Shown: positions 17,342 through 27,038 of the stretch, one piece after another
Layout: the number at the start of each line of letters is the position of its first letter
Position numbering within the stretch: position 1 is the first letter of the stretch
NCBI GenBank assembly: GCA_030625085.1
Contig: DAOURK010000016.1
Coordinates: 1 to 47,436 of the forward strand
Direction: 5' to 3'
Origin: Pseudomonadota bacterium
GTDB lineage: Bacteria > SZUA-182 > DTGQ01
Length of the DNA stretch: 47,436 bases
Translations under genes and position numbers: made by a program
Notes under the pieces: model-generated
What the model saw: the letters and a program-made list of their open reading frames with translations, nothing else
Told to the model about the DNA's origin: nothing
Database searches by the model: none

Positions 17342-18382
17342 ATGGCAAAGACTGATAGAAGTGATAGATTGCGGGTCAGTGTTATCATTCCCGCCTATAA
17401 TGCTGAAGCAACTATTGTAAGCACAGTCCGGAGCGCACTTAATCAAACCCGCCCTCCGGAAGAGATTATTATTGTGGATGATGGCTCACAGGATGATACT
17501 GTAAAGAGGGTAAAAAAACTTGATGGCCAGATTAAGCTTTTTCAACAGAAAAATAAAGGATCAGCCGCAGCCCGCAACCTGGCCATCAAGCATAGTTCCG
17601 GCAATATTTTAGCCTTTCTGGATGCCGACGATTTATGGCACGAAGATAAGCTTGAACAGCAATGTGGAATTTTTAGCTCTTTTCCGGATGTGGATTTTTG
17701 TTTTGCCAATGTGGTGAACCAATTCCCTGAAGACTTAAGGGGAAAACCCTTCATTGATTTTAAGCGCAGTAATATGGCTCGAATATGTTCTCGACGATAT
17801 GGTGCCTTTGTAATTTTTGAAAATTCGCTGCTGCCTTATTTTCTCATAGACAATCATGCACATACTCAAACCATATGTGCAAGGCGCCAGTTACTTTTTT
17901 CAGTTGGAGGATTCGATGAAAGCCTTCGAGTAGGTCAAGATCTTGACTTATGGCTTCGGGCAGTCAGTAAGGCCAAAAGCGCCTATATTGATAAGGTATT
18001 ATGCTATCGTAGGATACATGATCATAATATAACAAGAGAAAATTTGCGAATCGATCTTGCACAAGTCGATATTTTACGTCGTTGGCTGTCTCGTGATTTG
18101 TACTGGGGGGCTGGGCAGCAGGTACAATTTTTAAATCGTCTTGCCCGTTTAGATTATTCCGTTGGCAGGAGGCTGCTTAAAGAGGCGCGGCCAAAAGAGG
18201 CGCGTTTATATCTTTGGCGCAGTTTGCATCAAAAATTCGTGGTTAAAAAATTATTTTTGATATTTTTAACATGGTCGCCATCTTTTTTAATTATTTTGTT
18301 AAATATAATTAACACTAAAGTTAATTTATTTAGACAATGCCCCCTATTTAACCACAAAGGCACAAAGGACACAAAGGGATGA
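17342..18382 (+). CDS. GT2-family glycosyltransferase
   Basis: Inverting GT-A glycosyltransferase. VSVIIPAYNAEATIVSTVRS, the nucleotide motif IIIVDDGSQDDT (about residues 41-52), KGSAAARNLAIKHSSGNILA and the metal-binding FLDADDLW are all intact. The acceptor region has VGQDLDLWLRAV, the typical ED-like (here QD) motif. At 346 residues it has a C-terminal helical part that may touch the membrane. The last residues, NHKGTKDTKG, are not native: they translate a dispersed CACAAAGG repeat, so the original C-terminus was probably altered by repeat insertion. GGAAG precedes the ATG. It probably adds a sugar to the repeat unit. Confidence 0.88.
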   Translation: MAKTDRSDRLRVSVIIPAYNAEATIVSTVRSALNQTRPPEEIIIVDDGSQDDTVKRVKKLDGQIKLFQQKNKGSAAARNLAIKHSSGNILAFLDADDLWHEDKLEQQCGIFSSFPDVDFCFANVVNQFPEDLRGKPFIDFKRSNMARICSRRYGAFVIFENSLLPYFLIDNHAHTQTICARRQLLFSVGGFDESLRVGQDLDLWLRAVSKAKSAYIDKVLCYRRIHDHNITRENLRIDLAQVDILRRWLSRDLYWGAGQQVQFLNRLARLDYSVGRRLLKEARPKEARLYLWRSLHQKFVVKKLFLIFLTWSPSFLIILLNIINTKVNLFRQCPLFNHKGTKDTKG

Positions 18383-18433
18383 AAAAATATAGAATTTAAA
18401 AAAATTAATTCCTTCCTTTGTGTCTTTGTGGTT
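18350..18433. repeat. Inverted CACAAAGG repeat (dispersed REP-like)
   Basis: Arms at 18350-18369 and 18414-18433 are reverse complements at 19 of 20 bases around a 44-base loop. The left arm continues as a near-tandem ACAAAGG motif. The left arm is translated as the end of the GT2 protein (NHKGTKDTKG). Such CACAAAGG repeats are common dispersed elements in environmental bacterial genomes; function unknown. Confidence 0.75.
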
Positions 18434-18486
18434 TAAAATATAACCCACTTTTATAAATCAGCTTAGGGGATCTGAACGGTTACAAA

Positions 18487-19659
18487 GTGAAAAGTAAGGG
18501 TCAAAAAAATATTCGTTTATGCCATCTCATAATATCACTCGATGTTGGTGGAATGGAGAATGGCATTATTAATATTTCGAATAGACTTGATCAACATGGT
18601 ATTTTGCCATATATTCTTTGTATTCGGCGCAAGGGAAGCATGGCTGACAGGCTTAAAGAAGATATTCCCGTGTTTTTCTTAGGATATGAATCGGGGTTTC
18701 ACTGGCCGGGCATATTTCGCATTGTATATTTTCTTCAGCGCAATCATATTAATATCTTTCACACACATAACCGTACTTCATTGATTTGGGGTGGGATAGC
18801 ATCGATGTTATGTCCCCATATGGTATGGATTCATACTGAGCATGGCAATTCTAAATTTTCGGGTCGGTTAGAATCAATATTAATTCGCCGTGCGAGAGCG
18901 CTGTTATGTGTTTCTAAAAATCTTATTAAAGAATTACAACAAAACTATAGGTTCCCCTCGGCCAAGGTTACAGTTATTCTAAATGGTGTAGATCCGGATC
19001 TTTTTTCACCTGTTGCAAAAACTCATAGCGTACATCATGAACTGGGTGTGTCCAAAAGTTGGAAACTATTTACCGTTGTTGGTCGCCTTGAGCCGCGCAA
19101 AAATCAGCAGCTTGCCATTCGCGCGCTTTATCAAGGAATTCAGAGAATAACCAATTTCGGTTCATTGTCTGCCAAGGGTCAACTTCCTAAGCTCGGTCTT
19201 GTTTTGATTGGGGATGGCACTGATCGTAAAAATCTTCAGGAATTGGTGAATAAGCTGGGCATAAGAAAACATGTATTCTTCCTTGGTTATCGAAATGATC
19301 TGCCGAATATTCTTCCCCAAATGGATTGCTTAATGCTGCCCTCCGCATGGGGAGAAGGCATGGCGAATGTTATACTGGAGGCCGCAAGCTGCGGTTTGCC
19401 AGTTTTGGCATCCGATATCCCGGGCAATGATCAAATTGTTCAAAATGAAAAGACAGGGTTGCTGATAGCGCCCAATGATGTTGATGCCTGGGCTAATGCC
19501 ATAGTGCGCATAGCAAATTTTTCGAAGGAGCGGGCAGCTATGAAAGATGCGGGCAGGCGGATGGTGTTGGATCACTTCAGCCTCGGTAGTATGGTGCGTA
19601 ATTACACTGAATTTTATTACAAAGCGCACTCTAAGTTTCAAGCAAATAAGCGGCAATGA
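18487..19659 (+). CDS. GT4-family glycosyltransferase
   Basis: A 390-residue GT-B enzyme, start GTG. The N-terminal domain reads IRLCHLIISLDVGGMENGII, the conserved Gly loop before the first helix. Further landmarks are HTHNRTSLIWGGIA, the hinge VTVILNGVDPDLFSP, the donor-domain start FTVVGRLEPRKNQQLAIRA, and the donor-site segment WGEGMANVILEAASCGLP. The layout matches the PelF/exosortase-type branch of GT4, in which a leading 'GGME' is common. It is followed closely by the ligase/polymerase-like gene. It probably acts late in repeat-unit assembly, in the cytoplasm. The ribosome site is weak. Confidence 0.9.
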   Translation: MKSKGQKNIRLCHLIISLDVGGMENGIINISNRLDQHGILPYILCIRRKGSMADRLKEDIPVFFLGYESGFHWPGIFRIVYFLQRNHINIFHTHNRTSLIWGGIASMLCPHMVWIHTEHGNSKFSGRLESILIRRARALLCVSKNLIKELQQNYRFPSAKVTVILNGVDPDLFSPVAKTHSVHHELGVSKSWKLFTVVGRLEPRKNQQLAIRALYQGIQRITNFGSLSAKGQLPKLGLVLIGDGTDRKNLQELVNKLGIRKHVFFLGYRNDLPNILPQMDCLMLPSAWGEGMANVILEAASCGLPVLASDIPGNDQIVQNEKTGLLIAPNDVDAWANAIVRIANFSKERAAMKDAGRRMVLDHFSLGSMVRNYTEFYYKAHSKFQANKRQ

Positions 19660-19682
19660 GAAACAAGTAGGCATTTATATTT

Positions 19683-21002
19683 ATGGATTTTTTTATCACA
19701 TGTTTGTATATGGGCCTTCTTTTTATCCGGCCACAAGACTGGGTCCCATTTTTACATGGGTTCCATCTTTTGGATATTGTTGCTGTGGGCGCTATTTTTG
19801 TCATAGTCAATTATTTTATGAATGAGGAAAAAACTTTTCCGTCAATATTAGAAAATCCGCAATTTATTTTGGTTCTTTTGTTTTTGTTTGTGATTATATT
19901 TAGTTATGTCAGTCAGTTTTTTTTAGCTGAAATTATAAGATCTTTTAAGGTGATAGGCAAGCTGGCGCTCTTTTTTACCTTAGTTATGGTTACCATAAAT
20001 TCGCGAAAGCGTTTAGATCAAATTTTGATATTCTTACTCGGATGTCTCGTTGTACTTGGATTTCACTGTACTCTACAAAAATTAACGGGCCATGGATTTG
20101 GAGGCTTGGGCCTAGTCGTCAGGGGAGGTTCATTTAATCCAATTATCCAGGTTCAGGCCTTCGGGATTTTTGCTAATCCCAATGATATAGGCACAATTAC
20201 CGCGCTGGGCGTGGTGGTTAGTTTTTCCTTAATTCAACGCTTTTGGCCGCATCTTTTTCGTTGCTTAGGCCTTTTTTTGTTATCTCTTTTTTTCTGTTTA
20301 GTATTATTTTGGACACAAAGCCGGCAAGCTGTGTTGGCGCTTGGCGTTGGCGTCTTCACCCTGTTTTTTTCCAAAAGACATGGGTGGTTGGCGCTCTTAT
20401 TATCGATTTTCATCATATTTTTTGTTATCTCCCATCATCGTCGCTGGCGTGAAAATAGCCTTGGGCAGGATGATAGCGTTGCTCGCCGTATCAGTTGCGT
20501 AACCAGAGGGCTGCAGATTTTCTGGAAAAAGCCTGTATTCGGCGTCGGTATGGGCCGGGCCTATGATGCCGTGGGCATGAAAATGCCGCTTCATAATAGT
20601 TACTTGCAAATATTGGTGGAGAATGGCTTCCCCGGGCTTTTTGTTCTGGTCGGTATATATTTATGTTCAATATTACAGCTCCACTTTTTTTGCCGTGCCC
20701 TTCCGGAGTTCCCCGGTGATGAAGCTGATATTTATCATGCAAGATTGCTGTTTGCCTTGATTTTAGTTACTGCTATAGGTTCGTATTTTAGGAACCGAAG
20801 TTATCTCGTGGATGTTTTTTTCTTGTTTAGTTTGGCTGCGGCCTTTGGATTGAATATGTTGCGCACTTACCCGGCCGCTCTCCCGAATTATTTCCAAAAA
20901 AATTGGCTTTGGGGAAAAGGCGCTTTAATATGTGCTTTAGCAACCGCCGGTATGATCTTTATGTTGCATTTGAGCTCCCGGTTTTATTGGTTGTGTTTCT
21001 AA
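19683..21002 (+). CDS. O-antigen ligase/polymerase-like membrane protein (Wzy/WaaL family)
   Basis: A 439-residue polytopic protein with about 11 membrane segments. The large exported loop (about residues 255-315) contains GLQIFWKKPVFGVGMGRAYD and LHNSYLQILVENGFPGL. These are the G-x-G and H-N-x-x-L hallmarks of the Wzy_C/WaaL family, in which the His and loop Arg residues drive glycan transfer. It would join polyprenyl-linked repeats, or attach finished glycan, at the periplasmic face. It begins 24 bases after the preceding GT4 gene. A second, larger protein of this family is encoded at 42535-44673, so the two may split polymerase and ligase roles. Confidence 0.88.
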   Translation: MDFFITCLYMGLLFIRPQDWVPFLHGFHLLDIVAVGAIFVIVNYFMNEEKTFPSILENPQFILVLLFLFVIIFSYVSQFFLAEIIRSFKVIGKLALFFTLVMVTINSRKRLDQILIFLLGCLVVLGFHCTLQKLTGHGFGGLGLVVRGGSFNPIIQVQAFGIFANPNDIGTITALGVVVSFSLIQRFWPHLFRCLGLFLLSLFFCLVLFWTQSRQAVLALGVGVFTLFFSKRHGWLALLLSIFIIFFVISHHRRWRENSLGQDDSVARRISCVTRGLQIFWKKPVFGVGMGRAYDAVGMKMPLHNSYLQILVENGFPGLFVLVGIYLCSILQLHFFCRALPEFPGDEADIYHARLLFALILVTAIGSYFRNRSYLVDVFFLFSLAAAFGLNMLRTYPAALPNYFQKNWLWGKGALICALATAGMIFMLHLSSRFYWLCF

Positions 21003-21096
21003 GCCAAATAATACATATATATTCAAATTGAATTTAACATTCACTGCAGTATCATAAAATAAATCTCAATATTTGGGTTGTTTGAAATAAAAAATT

Positions 21097-22521
21097 ATGC
21101 TGTTTAACAGCCTCCATTTCGCATCATTCTTCCTGATTGTATTTTGCCTGTATTGGTTATTGCCTCATAAACGGCAAAATCAATTTTTGTTGATAGCCAG
21201 CTATTACTTCTACAGTTGCTGGGATGCACGATTTTTATTATTGATTTTGCTGTCGACTGTTATTGATTATTATTGCGGAAGGTGTATAGATGACCAAAAG
21301 GATCAGTTGGCCAAAAAAAAATATTTGATTTTTAGTATAATAGCCAACCTGGGAATATTGGGTTTCTTTAAGTATTTTAATTTTTTTTCCGAGAGCCTCA
21401 TGGCGCTGTTATCATCAGTGGGCCTGACTTTTTCTAAGCGTAATCTCGGCATCATTTTGCCCGTTGGTATTTCTTTTTATACCTTTCAAACAATGAGTTA
21501 TACAATCGATATCTATCGGGGAAAGTTAAAGCATGTTGATAACTTTTTTGATTTCGCGCTTTATGTGGCCTTTTTCCCTCAACTGGTTGCCGGCCCAATC
21601 GAGCGCGCAGTTAACCTTGTGCCGCAAATATTAACTAAGCGTGAGTTTTCCTCCGGAAAGGCCAAAGAAGGTTTTTTTTTAATTTTTTGGGGATTGTTCA
21701 AGAAGGCATTCATCGCCGACAATGTGGCCAAAATTGTAGATCGAATTTTTGCCGCCCCAGGCGGCTATGGGCCGCTTGAGTTGCTTTTAAGTTTATACGC
21801 TTTTGCGGTGCAGATTTACTGTGATTTTTCCGGTTATTCTGATATAGCTAGGGGCGTGGGCAAAACTCTGGGTTTTGAACTATGTCTGAATTTCAATTTG
21901 CCTTATTTTGCCGGCAACCCCCACGATTTTTGGCAGCGCTGGCACATTAGCTTATCCTCGTGGCTTAAAGATTATCTTTACCTGCCTTTAGGCGGGAACA
22001 GAAAAGGCAATCTGCGAACATATATTAACCTGATGCTGGTGATGCTGTTAGGCGGATTATGGCATGGGGCCGCTTGGACGTTTGTTGCATGGGGCGCTTA
22101 TCATGGCCTGCTGTTGATAATCCACAAATTATATAGGCAGTTGATTCCTTTCAAGGAAATATCCGATGGGCAAGGCTTGCATGCCCGGTTTTTTAAATGG
22201 TTGAAATTTTTTTGCTTCTTTCAGCTTGTCTGCTTAGGATGGCTATTATTTCGTGCGGAATCCTTGGGCCATGTATGGCTTTTTTTACTTAGCCTTGGCC
22301 GTAATTTTTACCTTACCCCATATCCCGCGACTATCCTGAAAGGGTTTATTCTTTATGCAGTGATTCTTCTTTTGATCCAGATATGGCAAGCGCTTGCCGG
22401 GACGGCATTTGTATTTGGCCGCCTCCCTCTTTGGGCCAGATCAAGTTGCTATGCTGTGCTTTCATATTTGTTCTTCTTCCATGCTGCTTCTTCACGAGCA
22501 TTTATCTATTTTCAGTTTTGA
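21097..22521 (+). CDS. MBOAT-family O-acyltransferase (AlgI/DltB-like)
   Basis: A 474-residue membrane-bound O-acyltransferase. The signature block FWQRWHISLSSWLKDYLYLP is followed by LGGN and by LGGLWHGAAWTFVAWGAYHG with the presumed catalytic His323. About ten membrane helices flank these motifs, and the N-terminal LLPHKRQNQFLLIASYYFY is typical for AlgI relatives. The enzyme would move an acyl group, usually acetyl, across the inner membrane. The next gene, 16 bases on, encodes a periplasmic-facing SGNH protein, the usual partner that places the acetyl group on the polysaccharide. Together they predict an O-acetylated product. Confidence 0.93.
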   Translation: MLFNSLHFASFFLIVFCLYWLLPHKRQNQFLLIASYYFYSCWDARFLLLILLSTVIDYYCGRCIDDQKDQLAKKKYLIFSIIANLGILGFFKYFNFFSESLMALLSSVGLTFSKRNLGIILPVGISFYTFQTMSYTIDIYRGKLKHVDNFFDFALYVAFFPQLVAGPIERAVNLVPQILTKREFSSGKAKEGFFLIFWGLFKKAFIADNVAKIVDRIFAAPGGYGPLELLLSLYAFAVQIYCDFSGYSDIARGVGKTLGFELCLNFNLPYFAGNPHDFWQRWHISLSSWLKDYLYLPLGGNRKGNLRTYINLMLVMLLGGLWHGAAWTFVAWGAYHGLLLIIHKLYRQLIPFKEISDGQGLHARFFKWLKFFCFFQLVCLGWLLFRAESLGHVWLFLLSLGRNFYLTPYPATILKGFILYAVILLLIQIWQALAGTAFVFGRLPLWARSSCYAVLSYLFFFHAASSRAFIYFQF

Positions 22522-22536
22522 TAATCCTTTTCAATA

Positions 22537-23679
22537 ATGTTCAGGAATAAGCTTTTAATATACTTGGGGTATGGTATGGGTTGCCTTGTTATCTTCCTGA
22601 TCATATGGGAAAGTTGCGCTCAAATTGATGACTGGGTAAGGTTTGGCGCATCTTTTGGCGGGCAATACAATCACGACAGTTTATTCATCCGCGCAGCGGA
22701 TGGGCCGCACGGTATTCCTTATGCCCGTTTTGAAAAATGGCGGCTTAACAATCGTGGTTTTCGGGGATATCGAGATACTGACTTTAATAAAAACGGGATG
22801 AGGCGGATTTTGTGTTTGGGGGCCTCAGAAACATTTGGGTTGTATGAGAGCCCAGGGAAAGAGTGGCCGGCGCAATTACAGAAGTTATTAAACCAACTGC
22901 GGCCGGGGGAATTTGAAGTCATCAATGCGGCCTTGCCGGGTTTTAGTTTGCCGCTGATGATAAAAGGTTTCGAATCTCGCTTTCTACCTTACAGGCCCGA
23001 TATTATTTTATTATATCAGAGTAACCGGCATTATTTTTACCGGGCCAAAGATGTAATCACCCCCAAAATGCGGAATACAAGCGTAATAAAAGCAACTCAA
23101 CCTTTTTCTCCCTTGGAATTAACACCTATCAGGCGGCCCTATTTTCCCAGGATTTTCAGGAAAATCAAACAAGTTGTAAAGCCGTTAATTCCTTCTATAA
23201 TATTAACCTTTTTGCAAAGTGAACTCAGCAAAAGAGAATTTCGAGCCATTGCCAAAGTGTATGGTTTGGCAAAACCTATCGAGTCGGTCCCCAAAGAAAA
23301 TCTTGACCAGCTTAAGGTCGACTTACTGCAGTTAGAGGCTTTGTGCCGGAAGAACGGCATCTCCCTGGCGCTGTCTACCCATCAATATTTTCTTGATAAA
23401 AATAATCTTATTGCTTTTCAGCGATTTATCCCGGCGATTGCCAAAAAGACTATTCCTGAGTTTTGTCGTCAATATAATTTTGTTATTCGAGCGGTAGCCA
23501 ATAAAACAAAACTTCTCCTGGCCGATATAGTGCGGGCAGTCCCGCCGGATCGGAATCATTTTGCGGATTATTGTCATTTTTTAGATTCCGGTGCGGCTTG
23601 TACAGCCAGGGAATTTTCCAAGATAATTCTAACCCACCCAAAAATCGGCGCCTCGGGATGTAATAGAACTTCTCTGTAA
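22537..23679 (+). CDS. Membrane-anchored SGNH-fold protein, O-acetylation partner of MBOAT
   Basis: A 380-residue protein with one N-terminal membrane helix (about residues 5-25) and a large exported domain. RRILCLGASETFGLYE gives a GxSxTxG-type block I with Ser97. The Asn-containing region IILLYQSNRHY and the terminal D344-x-x-H347 (in DYCHFLD) complete an SGNH catalytic set. It is thus likely an active esterase or acetyltransferase rather than a dead relative. Directly downstream of an MBOAT gene it probably takes acetyl groups from that protein and transfers them to the polysaccharide in the periplasm. Known AlgJ/AlgX or PatB-like partners share this pairing, although the sequence family is not one I can name exactly. 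Confidence 0.83.
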   Translation: MFRNKLLIYLGYGMGCLVIFLIIWESCAQIDDWVRFGASFGGQYNHDSLFIRAADGPHGIPYARFEKWRLNNRGFRGYRDTDFNKNGMRRILCLGASETFGLYESPGKEWPAQLQKLLNQLRPGEFEVINAALPGFSLPLMIKGFESRFLPYRPDIILLYQSNRHYFYRAKDVITPKMRNTSVIKATQPFSPLELTPIRRPYFPRIFRKIKQVVKPLIPSIILTFLQSELSKREFRAIAKVYGLAKPIESVPKENLDQLKVDLLQLEALCRKNGISLALSTHQYFLDKNNLIAFQRFIPAIAKKTIPEFCRQYNFVIRAVANKTKLLLADIVRAVPPDRNHFADYCHFLDSGAACTAREFSKIILTHPKIGASGCNRTSL

Positions 23680-23718
23680 AAACCGGCCTTAAAATTTCAT
23701 CATTCATAAATATCTACT

Positions 23719-24987
23719 ATGGAAAAACCTTCCTCTAATAATACAGGGACAAAAACATCTTTCTTTGGGATGGAAAGGCAAGGTGATTTTTCGGCGCCTT
23801 TCCATGTCCGGCCTAAAGCAAAGGGCAATTTTCCCATTGTGTCGGTTGTGATGCCTGTCCGCAATGAGGAAATTTTTATTGAACGAAGCTTGGGCGCAAT
23901 CTTGGTTCAGGATTATCCGCACGACCGGTACGAGGTAATTGTTGTGGACGGTATGAGCACAGACCGGACGCGAAGCCTGGTCAAAAAGTTGGCTCAAGAA
24001 AGCGACGTGGAGGTAAGGTTGCTCGATAATCCGGGGCTGATTGTCTCACCGGCCTTAAACATTGGTATTCGCGCCGCTAAGGGCGATATTATTGCTCGTA
24101 TGGACGGCCACACCATTGCAGAACCGAATTATTTGCGTGAGGTGGTCTTGGGCTTGGAACAAACAGGCGCTGACAATGTGGGCAGCCATACCGATTTTGT
24201 CGCTGAGGATCGTTTTGGTAAAGCAGTTGCTTTAGGGGTGAATCACCCCTTCGGCCTGGGAAGCGCCAGAATCCATTATCAGGCCAAAGAGGAGCAGGAA
24301 GTGGATACTGTGTTTCCCGGCGCTTGGCGCCGTGAGGCCTTCGAAAAATTCGGTATGTTTGATGAATACTTTGTCCGCACTCAGGACTCGGAATTTAATT
24401 ATCGCACGCGTATGCTTGGCGGCAGAATTTGGCTCTGCCCACGTATCCGCGCCAGGTATTATTGTCGATCCTCCCCTGCCAAATTGGCCAAACAATACTT
24501 TCAATACGGGTTTTGGAAGACCCGGTTAATGTTTAAACTTGGCGGCAAACTGAAGCTTCGGCATTTTGCTGCGCCGGCTTTGGTTGCCGGACAGATATGC
24601 TCTATTTTGCTTATTATGCAAGGGTGTATGCGTGCAGCCGGTTGGATGTGGCGGTTTGGATTGGTGTTTCCGGTCCTTTACTTGTTTGCTGTTCTCGGCG
24701 CATCCTTGCACAGCGCTGCCAAAAACCACGCCGGGCAATTGCTCCCATTATTTTTTCTTGTTTTTCCTACCCTCCATATCGCATGGGGTACAGGTTTTTT
24801 ACTTGGATTAATCAAACGTCCTGAAAAAGGGCGGTTTGCTCCCTTACCCCAGAAAGAAATAACTGAGCCAATGCAGTTTAAGCTAAAGAAGGAAGAGATA
24901 TGGTTTGAAGCTTTACCTGAAATAGAGAAAATTAAAGAAGAAAATATCCAAATAAAAGCAGCAATGGAACTTATCAATAAACGATAG
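23719..24987 (+). CDS. GT2-family glycosyltransferase, ExoA-like, with membrane C-terminus
   Basis: Resembles succinoglycan ExoA-type beta-glycosyltransferases. VSVVMPVRNEEIFIERSLGA, VVDGMSTDRT (about residues 77-86), ARMDGHTIAEPNYL with the metal-binding MDGH, and the acceptor-side RTQDSEFNYR are intact. Three hydrophobic segments lie at about 280-365. The last 45 residues, rich in Lys and Glu with heptad-like spacing (KKEEIWFEAL, IEKIKEENIQIKAA), are unusual for the family and may form a short coiled coil for partner contact, or be an acquired tail. A small charged frame of similar type follows at 25032. It probably adds a sugar to the lipid-linked unit at the membrane. Confidence 0.88.
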   Translation: MEKPSSNNTGTKTSFFGMERQGDFSAPFHVRPKAKGNFPIVSVVMPVRNEEIFIERSLGAILVQDYPHDRYEVIVVDGMSTDRTRSLVKKLAQESDVEVRLLDNPGLIVSPALNIGIRAAKGDIIARMDGHTIAEPNYLREVVLGLEQTGADNVGSHTDFVAEDRFGKAVALGVNHPFGLGSARIHYQAKEEQEVDTVFPGAWRREAFEKFGMFDEYFVRTQDSEFNYRTRMLGGRIWLCPRIRARYYCRSSPAKLAKQYFQYGFWKTRLMFKLGGKLKLRHFAAPALVAGQICSILLIMQGCMRAAGWMWRFGLVFPVLYLFAVLGASLHSAAKNHAGQLLPLFFLVFPTLHIAWGTGFLLGLIKRPEKGRFAPLPQKEITEPMQFKLKKEEIWFEALPEIEKIKEENIQIKAAMELINKR

Positions 24988-25031
24988 GATGACATAAGTT
25001 TATATCTGGATGAACAGTGTCGGCAAAATAG

Positions 25032-25130
25032 ATGAGGCAAATAAAAAGTTTGGATACTGCAAATTATAGGATAAATACGACCAAGGATGAAATAGACATA
25101 GTTAAGGCAGAATTAAAAGAAGAAATCTAA
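25032..25130 (+). CDS. Possible 32-residue charged ORF
   Basis: The frame reads MRQIKSLDTANYRINTTKDE and ends DIVKAELKEEI. It has a weak upstream context and an acidic/basic helix like the tail of the preceding glycosyltransferase. It may be a scrap that once continued that tail, or chance. No family is recognised. Confidence 0.2.
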   Translation: MRQIKSLDTANYRINTTKDEIDIVKAELKEEI

Positions 25131-25178
25131 TAATAAGCCAAAACTATCAATTGCTTCATGCACGCATAAGGAACCCAT

Positions 25179-26735
25179 ATGATTAGAGACAAATTTTTAT
25201 TGGCAAAAAAGGTCTTTATCGGTAAAAAGAAGATAAGTTGGGTTATTATTTTGGCTGTTGTCATTTCGTTTCTTTGCGTTGATATATATATTGCCTCAAA
25301 ATTGCCCCTGACCACTGGTGATGAAGCTTACCGCTATTCCAATTTAGCTGTACAATTAGCGGAGAAGGGACAGATTCCTTCGATAGGGCAATATCCATTG
25401 CGGGTGTGGTTGCAAGCCGGTATTTATCTTTTATGCCGCAAAGATTTGATGGCGGTGGATATCTCCAATAAAATCCTTTTGTGTTTGGTCCGAATTTGTT
25501 GTGTCGCGGTATTGTTAATCATGCTTGTCAAAGAAATTAAGCGCCCTTGGGCAACTGCCATAGGCGCCATGTTTTTTTTATTGTGGTCTATTTTATTACA
25601 CACTTATATGGCTGGAATTAACTGGCTGTTTTTGCTCTTTCTATTAACCACCGTCTATTTTTTAGGTGAAGCTGTGCGAAACTCAGGCCCGACCGCATGG
25701 GTTCTTACTGGTTTAAGTTTAGCAACTGCGGTGTTGGTCCGGCTTGAGGCGCTTGTCACTATTATCCCAATTTGTTTATTTTTAATCATGCGGTGCATGC
25801 TCGGCCAAAAACATTGGGGAAAAAATTTCAAAAATATGACTATACTACTATTTACTTTTGCCGGGCCGCTGATTATGTATTGGCTTTTATCCGGTTTGCT
25901 GATTGGTGATATGCAAATGATGGCTCTCTCTCCATCTCCATGTGGTGTAATAGGATATTACCATCCCGATATTTTTAAAAAAGTGGGAAATATCAGCATC
26001 ATTCGTTTGATTCTAATCCATCCATTATTGTTCTTTACTATAATTTTTCGAAATGTATCAATTTTTACTACTAAGATTGTTCTGCGTAAGCAAAATATTC
26101 CGTTCTTAATGACAGGCGCATTGGGTTTGTTGATAGCCTGGCGAAGTCTAAAGGATCGGACTCAGCTACTGGCCTGGGGCCTGCTTATGTTATTTCTAAA
26201 TATATATTTTATTTTTGGAATTGTTCCTCGATTTATTTTGCTCTTTTATTTCTGTGCGCTTTATTTCAGCGCTTATGGCATAAGTAAATTAATGCTCGGC
26301 GAATCGACATTTTCATGGTTAAAGGGAAGACGTGCGCTTGTTGCAGCCGGTGCATTAATTTGCTGTATGATGCTGCTTTATTTCCCGTTCGTTTTGCGGG
26401 AATTCCGTAGAATTACGCAAATTGATCAGCAAAAACAAACAGTCCTCTATGCTCGAACTTATGTGCAGGATGCTGACATAATTATGGCTTTAAGAAATAA
26501 TTGGCGATCTTTTGCTTTTGCAGCACATTTCCCGTATCAAAATGTATACTGTTATAAGTCTCCTTGTTGTGAATCCATCGATGATGCGAATAAGCTACTT
26601 AAAAAAACAGATGAGGTTGGGCAAATCTATGCAATCGGGCACAGAGAAATATTAAAGGATATGTTTTTGAAGACGGGTTATAAGTGGAAACTCAAGAAGA
26701 AGTTTGGGGAAATACAACTTGTATCTATCCAATAA
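25179..26735 (+). CDS. GT39-like polytopic glycosyltransferase
   Basis: A 518-residue GT-C-type membrane protein with about 11-12 hydrophobic segments. Just after the first helix the exported loop reads LPLTTGDEAYRYSNLAVQLA: the Asp-Glu pair is the catalytic motif of the PMT/ArnT (GT39) class. The TM block is followed by a soluble C-terminal domain of about 120 residues. It would use a polyprenyl-phosphate sugar as donor at the periplasmic face, for example one made by the DPM1-like GT2 at 3081. AAGGA lies ideally spaced before the ATG. It differs in sequence from the other GT-C-like protein at 6868. Confidence 0.84.
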   Translation: MIRDKFLLAKKVFIGKKKISWVIILAVVISFLCVDIYIASKLPLTTGDEAYRYSNLAVQLAEKGQIPSIGQYPLRVWLQAGIYLLCRKDLMAVDISNKILLCLVRICCVAVLLIMLVKEIKRPWATAIGAMFFLLWSILLHTYMAGINWLFLLFLLTTVYFLGEAVRNSGPTAWVLTGLSLATAVLVRLEALVTIIPICLFLIMRCMLGQKHWGKNFKNMTILLFTFAGPLIMYWLLSGLLIGDMQMMALSPSPCGVIGYYHPDIFKKVGNISIIRLILIHPLLFFTIIFRNVSIFTTKIVLRKQNIPFLMTGALGLLIAWRSLKDRTQLLAWGLLMLFLNIYFIFGIVPRFILLFYFCALYFSAYGISKLMLGESTFSWLKGRRALVAAGALICCMMLLYFPFVLREFRRITQIDQQKQTVLYARTYVQDADIIMALRNNWRSFAFAAHFPYQNVYCYKSPCCESIDDANKLLKKTDEVGQIYAIGHREILKDMFLKTGYKWKLKKKFGEIQLVSIQ

Positions 26736-27038
26736 AGTATGAAAAGTGTGCTTAGTCGCCCTACAAATTAAATGGCCATTGGCACATCGGATCGATTGGC
26801 TAAATACATGGCACGGTAAGTTATGTGCCTTGCTGCCATCAAAGATTTTATCAAATATCAGGCATTCGATCAAAAAGCACAGACAAAAAGCACAGACAAT
26901 TCATTTCTATTCATTTCCAAAGCAAAGTTAATCTCAGTAAAATCAGACCCTGTTTCTATTTGCTGTCATTTCGGCGGTATTATTATTCGACATATTATCG
27001 AAAAAATTTTTCAAATTGATCACGGGAGTAAAAAACCA

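Noticed and set aside
26823-27038. 72-residue N-terminal extension of the exosortase-type GT4
   Set aside because: Composition is unlike the family, it contains a short direct repeat (AAAGCACAGACA), and GTG 27039 has a better ribosome site.
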